43,004 bases of DNA from Candidatus Sulfotelmatobacter sp. (lineage in GTDB: Bacteria > Acidobacteriota > Terriglobia > Terriglobales > Acidobacteriaceae), in NCBI GenBank assembly GCA_030041475.1, contig JASHNU010000020.1, positions 1 through 43,004 on the forward strand, written 5' to 3'. Numbering within the stretch: the stretch's first letter is position 1; each line of letters opens with the position of its first letter. Position numbers and translations under genes: made by a program. The notes under the pieces were generated by a model. That model saw only the letters and a list, made by a program, of their open reading frames with translations, searched no databases and was not told where the DNA came from. Below are positions 1 through 9,320 of the stretch, one piece after another.

Positions 1-2
1 TG

Positions 3-1037
3 CTGGCATCGGCCAAAAAGAAGATGTATGCGGCGCGGCTCAAGCGGCCGACGCCGTACGTGGACAAGACTGTCTATGTGGGATGGAACAGCCTGTGCAT
101 TTCTGCGTATCTCGAGGCTGCGAAGGTGCTGGATCTCGCGCCGGCGCGGCGGTTTGCGCTGCGTTCGCTCGATCGGGTTCTGGCCGAGGCGTGGAAAGGG
201 GCATCGCGCACGGGCGAAGACGCGGGCGAGAGCTCTCCCGCCTTGCGCTCAGGACAGGCCCGCGCCACACAGCTTTTGCTGCTGCACGTCGTCGCTTACT
301 CAGATCCCAAAGCGGAGCATCGCCAGATCGCGGGGATGCTGGACGATTATGCATTTACCGTGCTTGCATGTCTGGACGCGTACGAAGCAACGTCGGATTT
401 GAGCTATTTCAAGTTTGCGCACGCGATTGCTGAGGCGATGATCGGGCGGCTTTACGACGAAACTTCCGGAGGCTTCTTCGACCGCGAAGCTGTGGCCGAT
501 GGCAAGGGGCTGGGCGTTCTGTCGACCCCGCGGAAGCCGCTTCAGGACTCACCCACGCCCGCGGGGAATCCGATGGCGGCCATCGCGCTGATGCGGCTGC
601 ATCATTACACGGGCGACGTGACCTACCGCAACAAGGCGGAAGATACGCTGGAAGCGTTTGCGGGCGTGACGGAGCAGTTCGGAATCTTCGCCGCGACTTA
701 CGGGATCGCCGTTCTCCATCTACTAGACAGTCCGGTCCAGGTGGTCGTGATCGCCGGAGACGACGACCGCAATGAAGCCCACCAGCTATACGCCGCGGCG
801 GCGGCGCTGTTCGCCTTCAATAAATCCGTCTTCCAATTCGCGGCCAATCAGGCGGTAGCGGAAAATCTTCCTCCGGTCCTGGCCGAGACTATTCCAAATC
901 TTCCGCAAATCAGGACGGGCCGGTCTTTCGCGGTAGTGTGCTCAGGATCCGCCTGCCAGCCGCCGGTCAGCACCGTCGAGCAATTGCGGCAAACGCTGGC
1001 TGCCGCATTGCATCAAGAGCCCGCACCGAAGAGCTGA
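3..1037 (+). CDS. YyaL/DUF255 family thioredoxin-domain protein, C-terminal part (5' truncated by window)
   Basis: The reading frame is open from the left edge (first full codon at position 3) to a TGA at 1037, so only the C-terminal ~345 residues are present. The segment with 'DKTVYVGWNSLCISAYLEAA' near the start, followed by 'LDDYAF' and a run of alpha-helical pairs, is typical of the (alpha/alpha)6-barrel half of YyaL/spermatogenesis-associated-20-like proteins. Full members are about 680-720 residues and carry an N-terminal thioredoxin fold, which lies outside the window. The cellular reaction of this family is not firmly established. Between 'AWKGASRTG' and 'LDDYAF' there is a longer stretch than I expect for the family. 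Its DNA contains a near-perfect palindrome at 222-241, which suggests an in-frame insertion. The family call is confident; the biochemical role is not assigned. Confidence 0.8.
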   Translation: MASAKKKMYAARLKRPTPYVDKTVYVGWNSLCISAYLEAAKVLDLAPARRFALRSLDRVLAEAWKGASRTGEDAGESSPALRSGQARATQLLLLHVVAYSDPKAEHRQIAGMLDDYAFTVLACLDAYEATSDLSYFKFAHAIAEAMIGRLYDETSGGFFDREAVADGKGLGVLSTPRKPLQDSPTPAGNPMAAIALMRLHHYTGDVTYRNKAEDTLEAFAGVTEQFGIFAATYGIAVLHLLDSPVQVVVIAGDDDRNEAHQLYAAAAALFAFNKSVFQFAANQAVAENLPPVLAETIPNLPQIRTGRSFAVVCSGSACQPPVSTVEQLRQTLAAALHQEPAPKS

Positions 1038-1173
1038 GAACGCGTTCCAAAAAATAGGGGGCTGACGGGACGAATGAGTGTCCGCCAGCCCAAAGATTGC
1101 GAGCCCAAAGGATCGGCCCAAGTTACTGCCGGTTACTTTGGTGACCTTGCGGTCACCCGCCCCCTCGACTCTA

Positions 1174-1323
1174 CTACGAGGGCAGCATTGGTTTGCACGG
1201 TCCGCCGCCTACGCCACACCCAAGCGGCCCTCCGTCCGCAGCTGGAACCTGCGGGATGGAAGCAGCAAGATAGGTGCAGGCCAAGCCGACGATCAGGACC
1301 GCAATCCTGATTGCACGTTTCAT
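1174..1323 (-). CDS. Small secreted peptide (49 aa), unknown function
   Basis: ATG at 1323 is preceded on the minus strand by TAGGAGA about 6 nt upstream, a good ribosome binding site. It therefore decides this start against a longer upstream reading. The product begins 'MKRAIRIAVLIVGLACTYLAAS', a charged n-region plus hydrophobic core typical of a Sec signal peptide. The mature part is only about 20-25 residues, rich in Gly, Cys and Pro (two Cys in 'GCGVGGGPCKP'). A TATAAT sits about 55 nt upstream (1379-1384, minus). I do not recognise a family. Because it is so short it could still be spurious, but signal peptide, ribosome site and -10 box together favour a real small exported peptide. Confidence 0.55.
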   Translation of the reverse strand: MKRAIRIAVLIVGLACTYLAASIPQVPAADGGPLGCGVGGGPCKPMLPS

Positions 1324-1662
1324 GGTTGGTCTCCTACCGCGTAAGTGCCCGGGAAAAGATACAAATACGCGGAGCCGCATTATAAAGCACGCGTCAAGCG
1401 TGTAGTGCGGCATTTTTAATCCCTTCTCGCTCAGCTTCAATCGCCCAGCTCACAATGGCGACGCTCACCTTCACTTATGCGCTGGGCCATTTGCATTTCC
1501 GGCAATTCCATAAAGTAATAGATGAAGTTGCTGGTCGTGGCCCGTGGCGGCTCGATTCATCGCGGAGCTTTAACGATTTCCAAACAAGCCGGCACCGCGC
1601 TAGAGCATGTCGGCTTGGAATCAACCGGCTGAAGGAAGGTTCTGCGAGGGAGAGGCGGAGAA
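1324..1662. other. Non-coding stretch between the small peptide gene and the membrane protein gene
   Basis: About 340 nt. Apart from the ribosome site and -10 box of the leftward small peptide gene (near 1330 and 1379), I see no convincing gene, repeat or terminator. The short open frames here lack recognisable composition or ribosome sites. Confidence 0.5.
1379..1384 (-). promoter_or_regulatory. Candidate -10 box for the small secreted peptide gene
   Basis: The minus strand reads TATAAT here, about 55 nt before the ATG at 1323. A TTGACG lies only 7 nt further upstream, too close to be its -35 element, and no good hexamer sits at 16-18 nt. The call therefore rests on the perfect -10 alone. 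Confidence 0.35.
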
Positions 1663-2634
1663 TCAGCCTCTGGAATTGAAGCGCGTTCCGGGTAGGTCAA
1701 CGATGCTGTTATATCCGGAAGTCCGGTCTACCATTCTTGACTCGCGTGCCAGAGGCACTTCCGGCGACGTGCGCGAGAGGGCGCGGTCCACCATGTCTTC
1801 AAACATTGGGATCAGCGAATCTGACGGCACGGGATGGTGAATGTCGGTAAGACTCTGCTCCCAGCGTTGCGGCTGCAACAGAGAGGCCGAGGCCTCGCGG
1901 CCTGGACTCTTCACCGCTACATAGCCGAGCCATACCAGCAGGGTGCAGTTGTAAGCGGCCATGTTCATGATGCTGACCCAGGGATTGCCCAGGTGATTGC
2001 CGATCCAGGAAGCGATCAGACCGAGTTCGACGAAAGCAAACACACCAAAGCCCAAGGCGATGCCGAAGCTGTGCTGGCGGCGACTGACGCCGACATAGTG
2101 AGCGAAAAACAGAAGGAACAGGACCATCCCGACCTGGATGATGCGCACGCACTTTTGCGCGGTAAAGATGGCTTGCAACCACGGTTCCAGATCCGTAGAG
2201 TTGTTGGAAAGAGCGACCACTCCGGCGACCAATAGCATCACTAAGCCCGCCCACTTGAACAGGACCGTGCCCAGATCGCGCAAAGTATGGAAGGCCTGAA
2301 ATACATCCACGAAGACCTCGTGGATGACGCCGAAACCAAAAGCCACGCTGACCGCAGTAGCGCCCCAATAGATGTAGAACAACGCGGCAGAGTGATACCA
2401 GAAACTCGGAAACAGCACCGAAAAGATGACCAGCTGAGTCAGGATGTATCCGAAAAAGAACTTGAACTTGCGCTGCAGGCCGCGCTGAAACATGAGCGCC
2501 GCAATGCCCAACTGCAAGATGGGATGCGCGAACCAGAGACCGTAATACAGCAGCTTCGTTTTTTCGCCCACGGTCAAGTCCTCAAGCGTCTCTGGATGGA
2601 ACCCGCGCCAGGAAAGCCTGACAAGGGCCAACAC
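1663..2634 (-). CDS. Polytopic inner-membrane protein of unknown function (about 7 TM)
   Basis: A 323-residue frame with about seven hydrophobic segments alternating with short loops (roughly residues 30-50, 57-78, 83-105, 125-142, 162-180, 190-212 and 220-240). A polar C-terminal tail of about 80 residues follows, rich in Ser, Arg and Pro. I recognise the general type of seven-helix membrane proteins of unknown function common in Acidobacteriota, but no catalytic motif. The annotated start is a GTG at 2634 without a clear ribosome site, so the true start may lie a few codons in; the first hydrophobic segment begins only near residue 30. A perfect 12-bp palindrome (2711-2722) lies about 75 nt upstream and may be an operator. 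Function is not assigned. Confidence 0.7.
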   Translation of the reverse strand: MLALVRLSWRGFHPETLEDLTVGEKTKLLYYGLWFAHPILQLGIAALMFQRGLQRKFKFFFGYILTQLVIFSVLFPSFWYHSAALFYIYWGATAVSVAFGFGVIHEVFVDVFQAFHTLRDLGTVLFKWAGLVMLLVAGVVALSNNSTDLEPWLQAIFTAQKCVRIIQVGMVLFLLFFAHYVGVSRRQHSFGIALGFGVFAFVELGLIASWIGNHLGNPWVSIMNMAAYNCTLLVWLGYVAVKSPGREASASLLQPQRWEQSLTDIHHPVPSDSLIPMFEDMVDRALSRTSPEVPLARESRMVDRTSGYNSIVDLPGTRFNSRG

Positions 2635-2710
2635 CGCGGAGACGGCTCAGCTCGGTCCATTTAAAGTTAGCGTTTCATAACCTGACGTTCAATGCACTGT
2701 GGTAATCGCA

Positions 2711-2722
2711 GGTAACGTTACC
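2711..2722. promoter_or_regulatory. 12-bp perfect palindrome GGTAACGTTACC, possible operator
   Basis: A perfect dyad lies about 75 nt upstream of the leftward membrane protein gene. A perfect 12-mer palindrome in a promoter position is suggestive of a dimeric repressor site, but no regulator can be named and it occurs once here. Confidence 0.3.
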
Positions 2723-2907
2723 GTTCTGGGAATTTTGTGGCAAGGTTACTTTCGTGCTGTGCCTTCCGAGGAACCCGCAACAGCCATTGCCAGCAAGCAA
2801 AAAGCGGGGCCGGGGTAGATTTTTGGGAAGTTCAGAGATTACGTAACGAATGCAGACAGCCGGCGGCCCCGGCTCAGGGGCATCGGCGCTGCTCGCCGAT
2901 TAGGCAG

Positions 2908-3054
2908 GGTGCAGTTTGATGAGGAAGCGAGCCAAACGCGCGATTAGTGCGTTGCAGCTTTTCCTAATAAAAGTCGCGCAACGCGTCGCGCGGCTCGCCC
3001 AGATTCCTCACGGCGCAAAGAACGCTTGTTCGGAATAACAAAACAAACTGCACC
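2908..3054. repeat. Long imperfect hairpin / branched structured element (candidate ncRNA or palindromic repeat)
   Basis: Nested complementary arms are visible. An 11-bp perfect outer stem pairs 2908-2918 with 3044-3054. Inside it, 2920-2933 pairs with 2992-2998 plus 3004-3010 (one 5-nt bulge), 2938-2943 with 2986-2991, 2949-2955 with 2978-2984, and 2958-2962 with 2969-2973 around a 6-nt loop. A small second hairpin (3026-3030 with 3037-3041) lies inside the outer stem. The element sits in a 446-nt gap between two leftward genes and has no coding potential. It could be a structured small RNA, a palindromic mobile repeat (MITE-like), or a strong bidirectional transcription barrier. The arm motif AGATTCCTC also occurs in the repeat at 20607, hinting at a repeat family. 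Confidence 0.6.
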
Positions 3055-3080
3055 ACCGCGGATTGACCCGCAGCCAGCGC

Positions 3081-3512
3081 TTACGCGTCCGGCGTGGAGT
3101 GGATGTACGCCCGCATCATGCGCACTTCGTCATCCTTCGCATCCAGATCGTGCAGCAGGATGTCGCGCAGAGAAACGACGCCAACCAGGTGTCCGTCGTG
3201 GCAGACGGGGAGGTGGCGGAAGTTGTGGCGGCGCATCAGCACCATGCACCCCTCGATGTCTTCATCCACGTTGACGGTCAGCGGATCGTCCGTCATAACC
3301 TCAGCCATGCAGGTGCTGCGGGGATCGCGGCCTTCGGCCACGACGCGCCGCATCAAATCGCGCTCGGAGAAGATGCCGACGAGTTTTCCATTGTGCAGAA
3401 CAGGCACTGCGCCGATGTTGCGCTCCACCATGGCGCGTACGGTTTCGAGGACCGTGTGGCCCAGTTCCGCCTGATACGTATCCTGATTCTTGATCAGGTC
3501 GCAGATACGCAT
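3081..3512 (-). CDS. CBS-domain pair protein
   Basis: A 143-residue protein made almost entirely of two CBS motifs (a Bateman module). The first CBS is about residues 8-62 ('TVLETVRAMVERNIGAVPVL', 'LVGIFSERDLMRRV'); the second is about 70-130 ('VMTDDPLTV', 'HLPVCHDGHLVGVVSLRDIL'). Such stand-alone modules bind adenosine nucleotides or S-adenosyl ligands and regulate partner proteins; the ligand here cannot be read from sequence. ATG at 3512 has an excellent ribosome site (GGGAGGTG about 4-5 nt upstream). It is probably cytoplasmic, as there is no signal peptide or membrane segment. It is transcribed alone, between the structured element and the DUF58 gene. Confidence 0.85.
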   Translation of the reverse strand: MRICDLIKNQDTYQAELGHTVLETVRAMVERNIGAVPVLHNGKLVGIFSERDLMRRVVAEGRDPRSTCMAEVMTDDPLTVNVDEDIEGCMVLMRRHNFRHLPVCHDGHLVGVVSLRDILLHDLDAKDDEVRMMRAYIHSTPDA

Positions 3513-3642
3513 TTGACACCTCCCGGGTACAACGTTCCGAGCAGTCCAAAAGCATCTACCGGAGCGCGAGTATATGCCGAAAATTCGATGGAAGGGAAGA
3601 AAAAAGGTTGGGCGGAATCAAAATTCAACCTAAAACGGGAGG

Positions 3643-3660
3643 CGGAGTCGAAGGACTCCG
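3643..3660. terminator. Hairpin, candidate terminator of the DUF58 gene
   Basis: CGGAGTC pairs with GACTCCG around a GAAG tetraloop, 20 nt beyond the leftward DUF58 stop. On the minus strand the hairpin is followed by a moderately T-rich run rather than a clean U-tract, so termination is plausible but not certain. Confidence 0.4.
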
Positions 3661-3679
3661 AATGTGAAAAAGCTCTATT

Positions 3680-5248
3680 TTAGCGACGAATCTGCCGGGG
3701 AATTCCCGGTTTGGGCTGAGCCTCGGGGAACTCGCCTACAAGAACGAAGTGCGAGCAACTCCACAGGACCGGGGCCAGGCTTGCCTGTGGCCGGGCAGTG
3801 ACCACAACGTTGAATTCGTCGGATGCGCCGAATTTCATTTCACTGAGCACCCCATCGTCTTTTTCGGTTTGAGGGTTTCCGGAACGGCCGCGGTCGGGCT
3901 GAATCACGGCCAGCCAGGCCAGAAAAAGGTGGAGATCGCGAGTCCGGGGGTGGCCCGAAACAACGAAGGAAACATCCGCCTCGTGCTGGGCAAAGTGCCA
4001 GGCCAGCGACGCAGCCAGATCTACCGCTCTCTCATAAGCAGCCTGGGAGAGCATCCCAGATTCGGGATTGTCGAATACGATCGAGAGCTTGCGGTCATCT
4101 TCGCGCGCGAACTCACGAACTTTCAGGGACCCGGACTTCGCCGTTGCCTTCCAGTCGACGTGGCGGGCCGAGTCTTCGGGCAAGTATTCGCGGAGGCGGT
4201 AGAGATCGGAGCCGTGTCCGCGAGCGAAGCTCTCCCATTCGCCGCGCACCAGAGGAAGAATCTCGAAAAACTCCCGCGTGGGCTCAACGCGGGGATACAC
4301 CAGAATCTCTCTTGGCAGCGACACATGGCGCGTCTTGGTCAGGAAAGCGAAGGGAAAGCGCGTCGCCAGACCGAAGCTGTCTTCGCGGTAACGGCCGCGC
4401 TGCTCGAATCGCAGTTCCAGATCGGCGGATAGCTCGGTCAACGGCGCCAGATAGGGAAAGTAAGCCATCCCCTGAAAAATGCCGGGAGGCGGGGGAATGA
4501 CCATTACGCGCCGCAGGCGGCGGTCGGGCAGGCGCAGCCACTGTTCCTCAGGCGGACGATTGAAGGGAAACGCAAAGGTGGTCGCTTCCCATTGCCACTG
4601 TTTGACCGCGGCTTTTTTCTTTTTGCGCGTCGAAACCACACGAATGGAGAACGACGGCAGCATGCGGCGCGGATTGCGCAGCGAGATTCGCCCCTGCACA
4701 GAGCGTCCGGCGAAAACGTGCTCGGGGAGGCGGACATCGAGTTCGAGCCAGCGCAGCACCCAGGCCGAAACGATGCCGGAGACGAGGATGGCAGCGAGCA
4801 TAGCCGCGACCACGATGTAGAGCAGATTGTTGCCGGTGTTCAGCGCGGCGATGCCGATCAACAGCGTCACCAGAACGTAGACGATCCCGGCGGGGGTGAC
4901 GTCGTAGTCGAAGGATTCGCGCAGCCGTTCGACCGCAACGCGGCGCGCAAGATACGGCACCGTGACCAACCCCACCAGAGTGGCCAGCACCAGCGATGTG
5001 GTGGCCAGAATCACGGTGGCCCAGAGGTTCCCCGCGTCGCGCGAAACGGTGGAAAATAATGCTGCAGCAAAGGCCAGGCCGAGACCGACGAGCGCCAGCA
5101 GAAACTTGACCCACACCTCCGCGGACGCCGATTGCAGCCACTGCGCCAGCTTTCCGCCGACGTTGGTTGGTGAGGAGGCGGATCTCAACGGATTGGCGAA
5201 GGCAGAACCCACTCTTGGGAGCCTAGCATTCCCTGCTGGAACGAACAA
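3680..5248 (-). CDS. DUF58 domain protein with N-terminal membrane segments
   Basis: A 522-residue protein. Two hydrophobic pairs lie near residues 48-100 and 125-172, followed by an extracytoplasmic or cytoplasmic beta-rich region. The DUF58 signature follows near residues 340-390 ('[24 protein letters not shown]' region, with the conserved D-x-R-x-I/V-D-W-K-A-like core), then a vWA-like C-terminal part. DUF58 proteins usually partner MoxR-type AAA ATPases and are linked to envelope or protein-complex assembly. No MoxR gene is adjacent here, which is unusual. The longest frame begins with a TTG at 5248 and has no ribosome site. A GTG at 5212 is an alternative; the exact start is unresolved. 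It is divergent from the aquaporin gene with a 139-nt gap. Confidence 0.8.
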   Translation of the reverse strand: MFVPAGNARLPRVGSAFANPLRSASSPTNVGGKLAQWLQSASAEVWVKFLLALVGLGLAFAAALFSTVSRDAGNLWATVILATTSLVLATLVGLVTVPYLARRVAVERLRESFDYDVTPAGIVYVLVTLLIGIAALNTGNNLLYIVVAAMLAAILVSGIVSAWVLRWLELDVRLPEHVFAGRSVQGRISLRNPRRMLPSFSIRVVSTRKKKKAAVKQWQWEATTFAFPFNRPPEEQWLRLPDRRLRRVMVIPPPPGIFQGMAYFPYLAPLTELSADLELRFEQRGRYREDSFGLATRFPFAFLTKTRHVSLPREILVYPRVEPTREFFEILPLVRGEWESFARGHGSDLYRLREYLPEDSARHVDWKATAKSGSLKVREFAREDDRKLSIVFDNPESGMLSQAAYERAVDLAASLAWHFAQHEADVSFVVSGHPRTRDLHLFLAWLAVIQPDRGRSGNPQTEKDDGVLSEMKFGASDEFNVVVTARPQASLAPVLWSCSHFVLVGEFPEAQPKPGIPRQIRR

Positions 5249-5387
5249 TTGGGACGGGCTTGCGGAGAAAGCGTTCGTAACGTTCCAAACGAGCCGCGCC
5301 AGTCCCCTTCTGGTTGTGATTCCGTTGTGCTACCCTGCTGGGCGCAGATTGATCCCAACATCAGACGCTGAATTAGAGGAGGCTCTC

Positions 5388-6080
5388 ATGGCCATTGGCA
5401 AGCGCGCAACAGCGGAATTCTTCGGCACTTTCTGGCTGGTTTTCGGTGGATGCGGCGCCGCTCTATTCGCCGCGGGCGTTCCCAATGTCGGCATCGGATA
5501 CGCCGGAGTCGCTCTGGCTTTCGGACTCACGGTTCTCACCATGGTCTATGCCGTGGGACAGATCTCAGGCGGCCATTTTAATCCGGCGGTCAGCGTGGGG
5601 CTGGTCGTGGGCAAGCGCTTCCCTGCTTCCGACCTGGCGTGGTACATCATTGCGCAAGTGATTGGGGCAATTTGCGCCGCAGGCGTGCTGTATGTGATCG
5701 CCAGCGGCCTAGTCAACTTCGATGTGCATACGGGATTCGCTTCGAATGGTTACGCCGAGCATTCGCCGCAGGGATATTCCCTGCTGGCCTGCTTCGTAGC
5801 TGAAACCGTACTGACGGCGTTCTTCCTGATCGTGATAATGGGGGCGACAGACAATCGTGCGCCAAAGGGATTCGCACCGATAGCGATCGGCTTGTGCCTG
5901 ACACTGATTCACCTCGTCTGCATTCCGGTGACGAACACTTCCGTAAACCCGGCGCGCAGCACCGGTCAGGCGATCTTCGCCGGGGGCTGGGCATTGCAAC
6001 AGTTGTGGATGTTCTGGGTCGCTCCGATCGTCGGCGGGGCGCTCGGCGGCGGGCTTTACAGTGCACTGTTCGGGGAATAG
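5388..6080 (+). CDS. aqpZ: Aquaporin Z-type water channel
   Basis: A 230-residue MIP-family channel with six transmembrane helices and both half-helix NPA motifs ('HFNPAVS' near residue 65 and 'SVNPARS' near residue 187). The string around the second NPA ('[19 protein letters not shown]') carries the His, Thr and Arg of the narrow aromatic/arginine filter characteristic of water-selective AqpZ rather than glycerol facilitators. Water flux across the inner membrane is therefore expected. ATG at 5388 follows AGAGGAGG at good spacing. The frame is open further upstream, but those codons are not membrane-protein-like and overlap the divergent DUF58 gene, so this start is preferred. Confidence 0.93.
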   Translation: MAIGKRATAEFFGTFWLVFGGCGAALFAAGVPNVGIGYAGVALAFGLTVLTMVYAVGQISGGHFNPAVSVGLVVGKRFPASDLAWYIIAQVIGAICAAGVLYVIASGLVNFDVHTGFASNGYAEHSPQGYSLLACFVAETVLTAFFLIVIMGATDNRAPKGFAPIAIGLCLTLIHLVCIPVTNTSVNPARSTGQAIFAGGWALQQLWMFWVAPIVGGALGGGLYSALFGE

Positions 6081-6149
6081 ACAGAAGGGAGGATAGGGAC
6101 CTACGTGAGTCGTGCGAAGAATGTCCTGTCTACTACTTGAAACGACGCG

Positions 6150-6572
6150 TCACGGTAGCATCTGCTGACTGATAAGCCCCCTAGTCGCAGACTCTATGTT
6201 TGTGTCGGCAAATAGCTTCTTGCTAAACAGCCAGCCCTTGTGCTCGCCAATATCCAAGAGGCCGCTCCTGTCCGTCTTGTCGCGCGTCGCAATGCTTACG
6301 CTGACCTGTCCGTTACTGATTAGGCCATCGCGAGCCATTGACCACTGCACACGGGTGAATGATTTCTTAAGGTCGTCCAGCACGCAGTAAAGGCGCTCTC
6401 GTGTCGCAACCAACCACGTCTGCTGATAGGAGGTCTGAAAGATGAGGAGCGTGGCTGCGAGCGTGGGATCCTCCTTGGTGGAATCAAAGTTCCTGGACTG
6501 CCGAATCGCTTCGGCTATTTGGCCAGCCTGCAGGAACTCCTGCTGCCCGAGGAGGAACTTACGAATCTCCAT
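6150..6572 (-). CDS. Hypothetical protein (140 aa), no recognised family
   Basis: A soluble-looking 140-residue protein without signal peptide or membrane segment. Its central part is 'QQTWLVATRERLYCVLDDLKKSF', with mixed helix and strand character, resembling a PH-like or short sensor-type domain only in a vague way. The start ATG at 6572 lies inside the end of the upstream membrane gene (14-nt overlap), so the two are likely translated as a pair. Base composition of this pair looks less GC-rich than the flanking genes. I cannot assign a function. Confidence 0.6.
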   Translation of the reverse strand: MEIRKFLLGQQEFLQAGQIAEAIRQSRNFDSTKEDPTLAATLLIFQTSYQQTWLVATRERLYCVLDDLKKSFTRVQWSMARDGLISNGQVSVSIATRDKTDRSGLLDIGEHKGWLFSKKLFADTNIESATRGLISQQMLP

Positions 6573-6975
6573 CTTGGCCTCCCGATGTTAGCTGCTGCGG
6601 TTCCTGAATCTCCCGGCCGACCTGGTCGATAATGCGCGGAAGAACTAGGGGCCAGGCAACCCCGAATCCTATACATGCTGCCCGTGTCGGTTGAAGCATC
6701 TCTGAACCAAAGCCTAGGAGGCCTCCGAGACCGGCGCCAACGCCCCACAGCAAAAGGAGTCGAATTCCAGTCGTGAATCCCGCCCCGTAGCTCAGGTTAA
6801 GTACTGACCTTCGCTTTACCGTATAGATCGTCCAGTCGAGCGATACCACGATTAGTCCCATTCCAGCGCTGCAGATGGCAAGCGCGAGAATGTTCGCGCC
6901 CGTAAGTGTGTCGGCTAGCCTCCCGTCGCCCATGATCAATTTCGCAAGCGCATCTCTAAGATCCATCGCATCCAT
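6559..6975 (-). CDS. Small membrane protein (138 aa, about 3-4 TM), unknown function
   Basis: A 138-residue product with hydrophobic stretches near residues 27-48, 62-78, 80-95 and 98-112, and charged ends, so it is probably an integral membrane protein. Two ATGs (6975 and 6966) are possible. AAGGA sits about 9 nt before the second and almost touches the first, so 6966 is the better-spaced start. Its 3' end overlaps the start of the 140-residue orphan gene, suggesting co-translation. No family is recognised. The lower GC of both genes relative to neighbours hints at separate ancestry. Confidence 0.6.
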   Translation of the reverse strand: MDAMDLRDALAKLIMGDGRLADTLTGANILALAICSAGMGLIVVSLDWTIYTVKRRSVLNLSYGAGFTTGIRLLLLWGVGAGLGGLLGFGSEMLQPTRAACIGFGVAWPLVLPRIIDQVGREIQEPQQLTSGGQDGDS

Positions 6976-7088
6976 CCTTCAAGCAGGAGCGGCAGAGCCG
7001 TGCCCGAAGAATTGTAGTCCGACTTTATTAGGGATGGTAGGGAAAGCGTATGCTAACTGCGCAACCCACCCTTCACGTGGGTACTGGG

Positions 7089-9320
7089 CTAGTATTCCGC
7101 GAGGTCCTTCATCGCCAGATACAGGTCGTTCGGCTGGGGCAGGATGGCGTCTTCGAGGATGGGCTGGTAAGCGACGAAGGTGTCTTTGGCGGCGACGCGG
7201 CGGATGGGGGCGTCGAGCTGGTCGAAGAGTTGGTCGGCGATGCGGGCGGCGATTTCGGCTCCGTATCCCCAGCTCAGCGAATCTTCATAAGCCACGAGCA
7301 CGCGACTGGTTCTCGCGACGGAGGCCGCGATGGTCTCCCAATCGAATGGACTCAGGCAGCGCAAGTCGATCAACTCGACCTTCACGCCCTGTTCACGCTC
7401 CAACTTCTGCGCGGCTTGCAGCGCGCGCGGCACGACTGCGCCGTAAGTGATGACGGTCAAGTCTTCCCCGGGATGAACAATCTTCGCTTTCCCGAACGGA
7501 ATCATGTAATCGGGGCCGGGATAGGGCGCGCGGCCGAAGGTTTCGCGATAGAGCCGTTTGTGTTCGAGGAACAGAACCGGGTCGTCGCAGCGAATCGCGG
7601 TGCGCAGCAGGCCGGCGGCGTCGAGTGCATTGGAAGGAAAGACGACGCGCAGGCCGGGAATATGCGTGAAGACGCTCTCGCCGCATTGCGAGTGGTAGAT
7701 GGCGCCGCCGGTGAGGTATCCGCCGATGGCCACACGGATGACAACCGGGCAGGAGTATCCGTTGTTCGACCGCCAGCGGATAACCGAAAGTTCGTCGCGA
7801 ATCTGCATCATCGCCGGCCAGATGTAGTCGAAGAATTGAATCTCGACAACCGGCTTGAGACCCCGCGTCGCCATGCCCGTGGCGCGGCCGACAATTGCTG
7901 CTTCCGCCAGTGGTGAATTGAACACGCGGTCGCTGCCGAATTCGTTTTGCAGGCCGAAGGTCAGCTTGAAGACGCCGCCCTTGCCCTTGACCAGCTTCCG
8001 TTTCAGATACTCTTCACGGCTCACGTCGGCAACGTCTTCGCCGAAAATTACCATGCGCTCGTCGCGCTTCATCTCATCGCGAAGCGTGGAGTTGATCAGG
8101 TCGGCCATCGTCTTGGCGGCCGGCTTCTTGCTGTCGGCGGAGGGCTCAGCAGCTGCAGCTTGAGTGTCGAATGCTGGCGAAGTGGGATCGAGATCGGGAG
8201 AATACACGTACTTCGTGATCGACTCGGGCGGGGCGGGAAGGGCTTCCAACGCGCGATCCACCGCGGCCTGCAACTCCGCTTCAACATCTTTTTCCAGCTG
8301 GTTGATGCCTTTGTCATCAAGCACGCCCTCACGCAGCAGAAACATCTGCGTGCGGGTTACGGGATCGCGTTGCGCGTCGCGCTCGCGCTCGGCGTCGGGA
8401 CGGTACAGCCGCTCGTCATCTGACAGTGAATGCGAATAGGGACGGATCACGTGCGCGTGGACAAAGGCAGGGCCGTGACCTTCCCGGCAATATTCGACGG
8501 AGCGGCGGAAGGCGCCGTAGCTCGCGAGCGGGTCGGTGCCATCCACTTCTTCGAAGTGAAAATTGGGGAATCCCGAGACCAGCCGCGAAATGCTGCCTCC
8601 GGCCGTCTGCACCTCGACCGGCACAGAGATGGCGTAGCCATTGTCTTGCACGCAGAAAATCACGGGCAGCTTTTCGAGCGCCGCGGCGTTCATGGCCTCC
8701 CAGAACTCGCCTTCGCTGGAAGTCCCATCGCCGAGTGAAACGTAGCTGACTTCGTCGCCTTGGAAAGTGACGTTCTTGAACTGGCGGTAGTCGACCAATT
8801 TGGACTCAGGTTGGGACTGGGGAAGTTCGGCGGCCTTGGGATGGCGCGCGTAGTAGCGTCCGCCTTCTGCGCAACCCACGGCCTGCAGAATCTGCGAACC
8901 GGTGGGCGACGACTGCGTGACGACATGGAGCGCGGGATAGCTCCAGTGCGAAGGCATCTGGCGACCGCCGGAGCTGGGATCATCAGCTGCGCCCACGGCC
9001 TGCAGAAACATTTCGTACGGCGTGGCCCCGAGCGCCAGGCACAGCGCCCGGTCGCGGTAGTAGGGATAGAACCAGTCATAGGCGGGCTTCATCGCCATGC
9101 CAGCGGCGACGCCAATGGCCTCATGTCCAGCGCCCGACATCTGAAAGAAGATTTTTTGCTGGCGTTTTAGCAGGATTTCCCGGTCGTCGATGCGCCGGGA
9201 TGTGTACATGATGCGGTAGACCTGAATGAGCTGATCGCGGGTAAGCCCGTCGTAGAGCTTGGTCTTTTTCGCGCCGTTGGCCGCGGGGGCCAGCTTGGGG
9301 TCGGTCTTTGTGGTCGCCAT
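7089..9320 (-). CDS. Fused alpha/beta 2-oxoacid dehydrogenase E1 component (branched-chain/pyruvate type)
   Basis: One 743-residue chain contains both E1 subunits. The alpha part (about residues 20-375) has the thiamine-diphosphate motif beginning '[15 protein letters not shown]' and ending 'QDNGYAIS', and the phosphorylation-loop-like '[12 protein letters not shown]'. A linker rich in Ala/Pro/Ser (about 376-400) leads into the beta part (about 405-743), with '[13 protein letters not shown]', '[16 protein letters not shown]' and 'EHKRLYR'. The enzyme should decarboxylate a 2-oxoacid with ThDP and transfer the acyl group to a lipoyl E2. The alpha features fit branched-chain-type E1 best, but the substrate cannot be fixed from sequence. 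No E2 or E3 gene is adjacent. ATG at 9320 has AAGGGA at good spacing. Confidence 0.88.
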   Translation of the reverse strand: MATTKTDPKLAPAANGAKKTKLYDGLTRDQLIQVYRIMYTSRRIDDREILLKRQQKIFFQMSGAGHEAIGVAAGMAMKPAYDWFYPYYRDRALCLALGATPYEMFLQAVGAADDPSSGGRQMPSHWSYPALHVVTQSSPTGSQILQAVGCAEGGRYYARHPKAAELPQSQPESKLVDYRQFKNVTFQGDEVSYVSLGDGTSSEGEFWEAMNAAALEKLPVIFCVQDNGYAISVPVEVQTAGGSISRLVSGFPNFHFEEVDGTDPLASYGAFRRSVEYCREGHGPAFVHAHVIRPYSHSLSDDERLYRPDAERERDAQRDPVTRTQMFLLREGVLDDKGINQLEKDVEAELQAAVDRALEALPAPPESITKYVYSPDLDPTSPAFDTQAAAAEPSADSKKPAAKTMADLINSTLRDEMKRDERMVIFGEDVADVSREEYLKRKLVKGKGGVFKLTFGLQNEFGSDRVFNSPLAEAAIVGRATGMATRGLKPVVEIQFFDYIWPAMMQIRDELSVIRWRSNNGYSCPVVIRVAIGGYLTGGAIYHSQCGESVFTHIPGLRVVFPSNALDAAGLLRTAIRCDDPVLFLEHKRLYRETFGRAPYPGPDYMIPFGKAKIVHPGEDLTVITYGAVVPRALQAAQKLEREQGVKVELIDLRCLSPFDWETIAASVARTSRVLVAYEDSLSWGYGAEIAARIADQLFDQLDAPIRRVAAKDTFVAYQPILEDAILPQPNDLYLAMKDLAEY

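Noticed and set aside
1385-1397. TTGACG as the -35 box for the TATAAT at 1379
   Set aside because: The spacer is only 7 nt, far below the 16-18 nt needed.
7064-7082. ACCCAC/GTGGGT hairpin as terminator of the E1 gene
   Set aside because: Only a 6-bp stem and no T-rich run follows on the minus strand; too weak to annotate.
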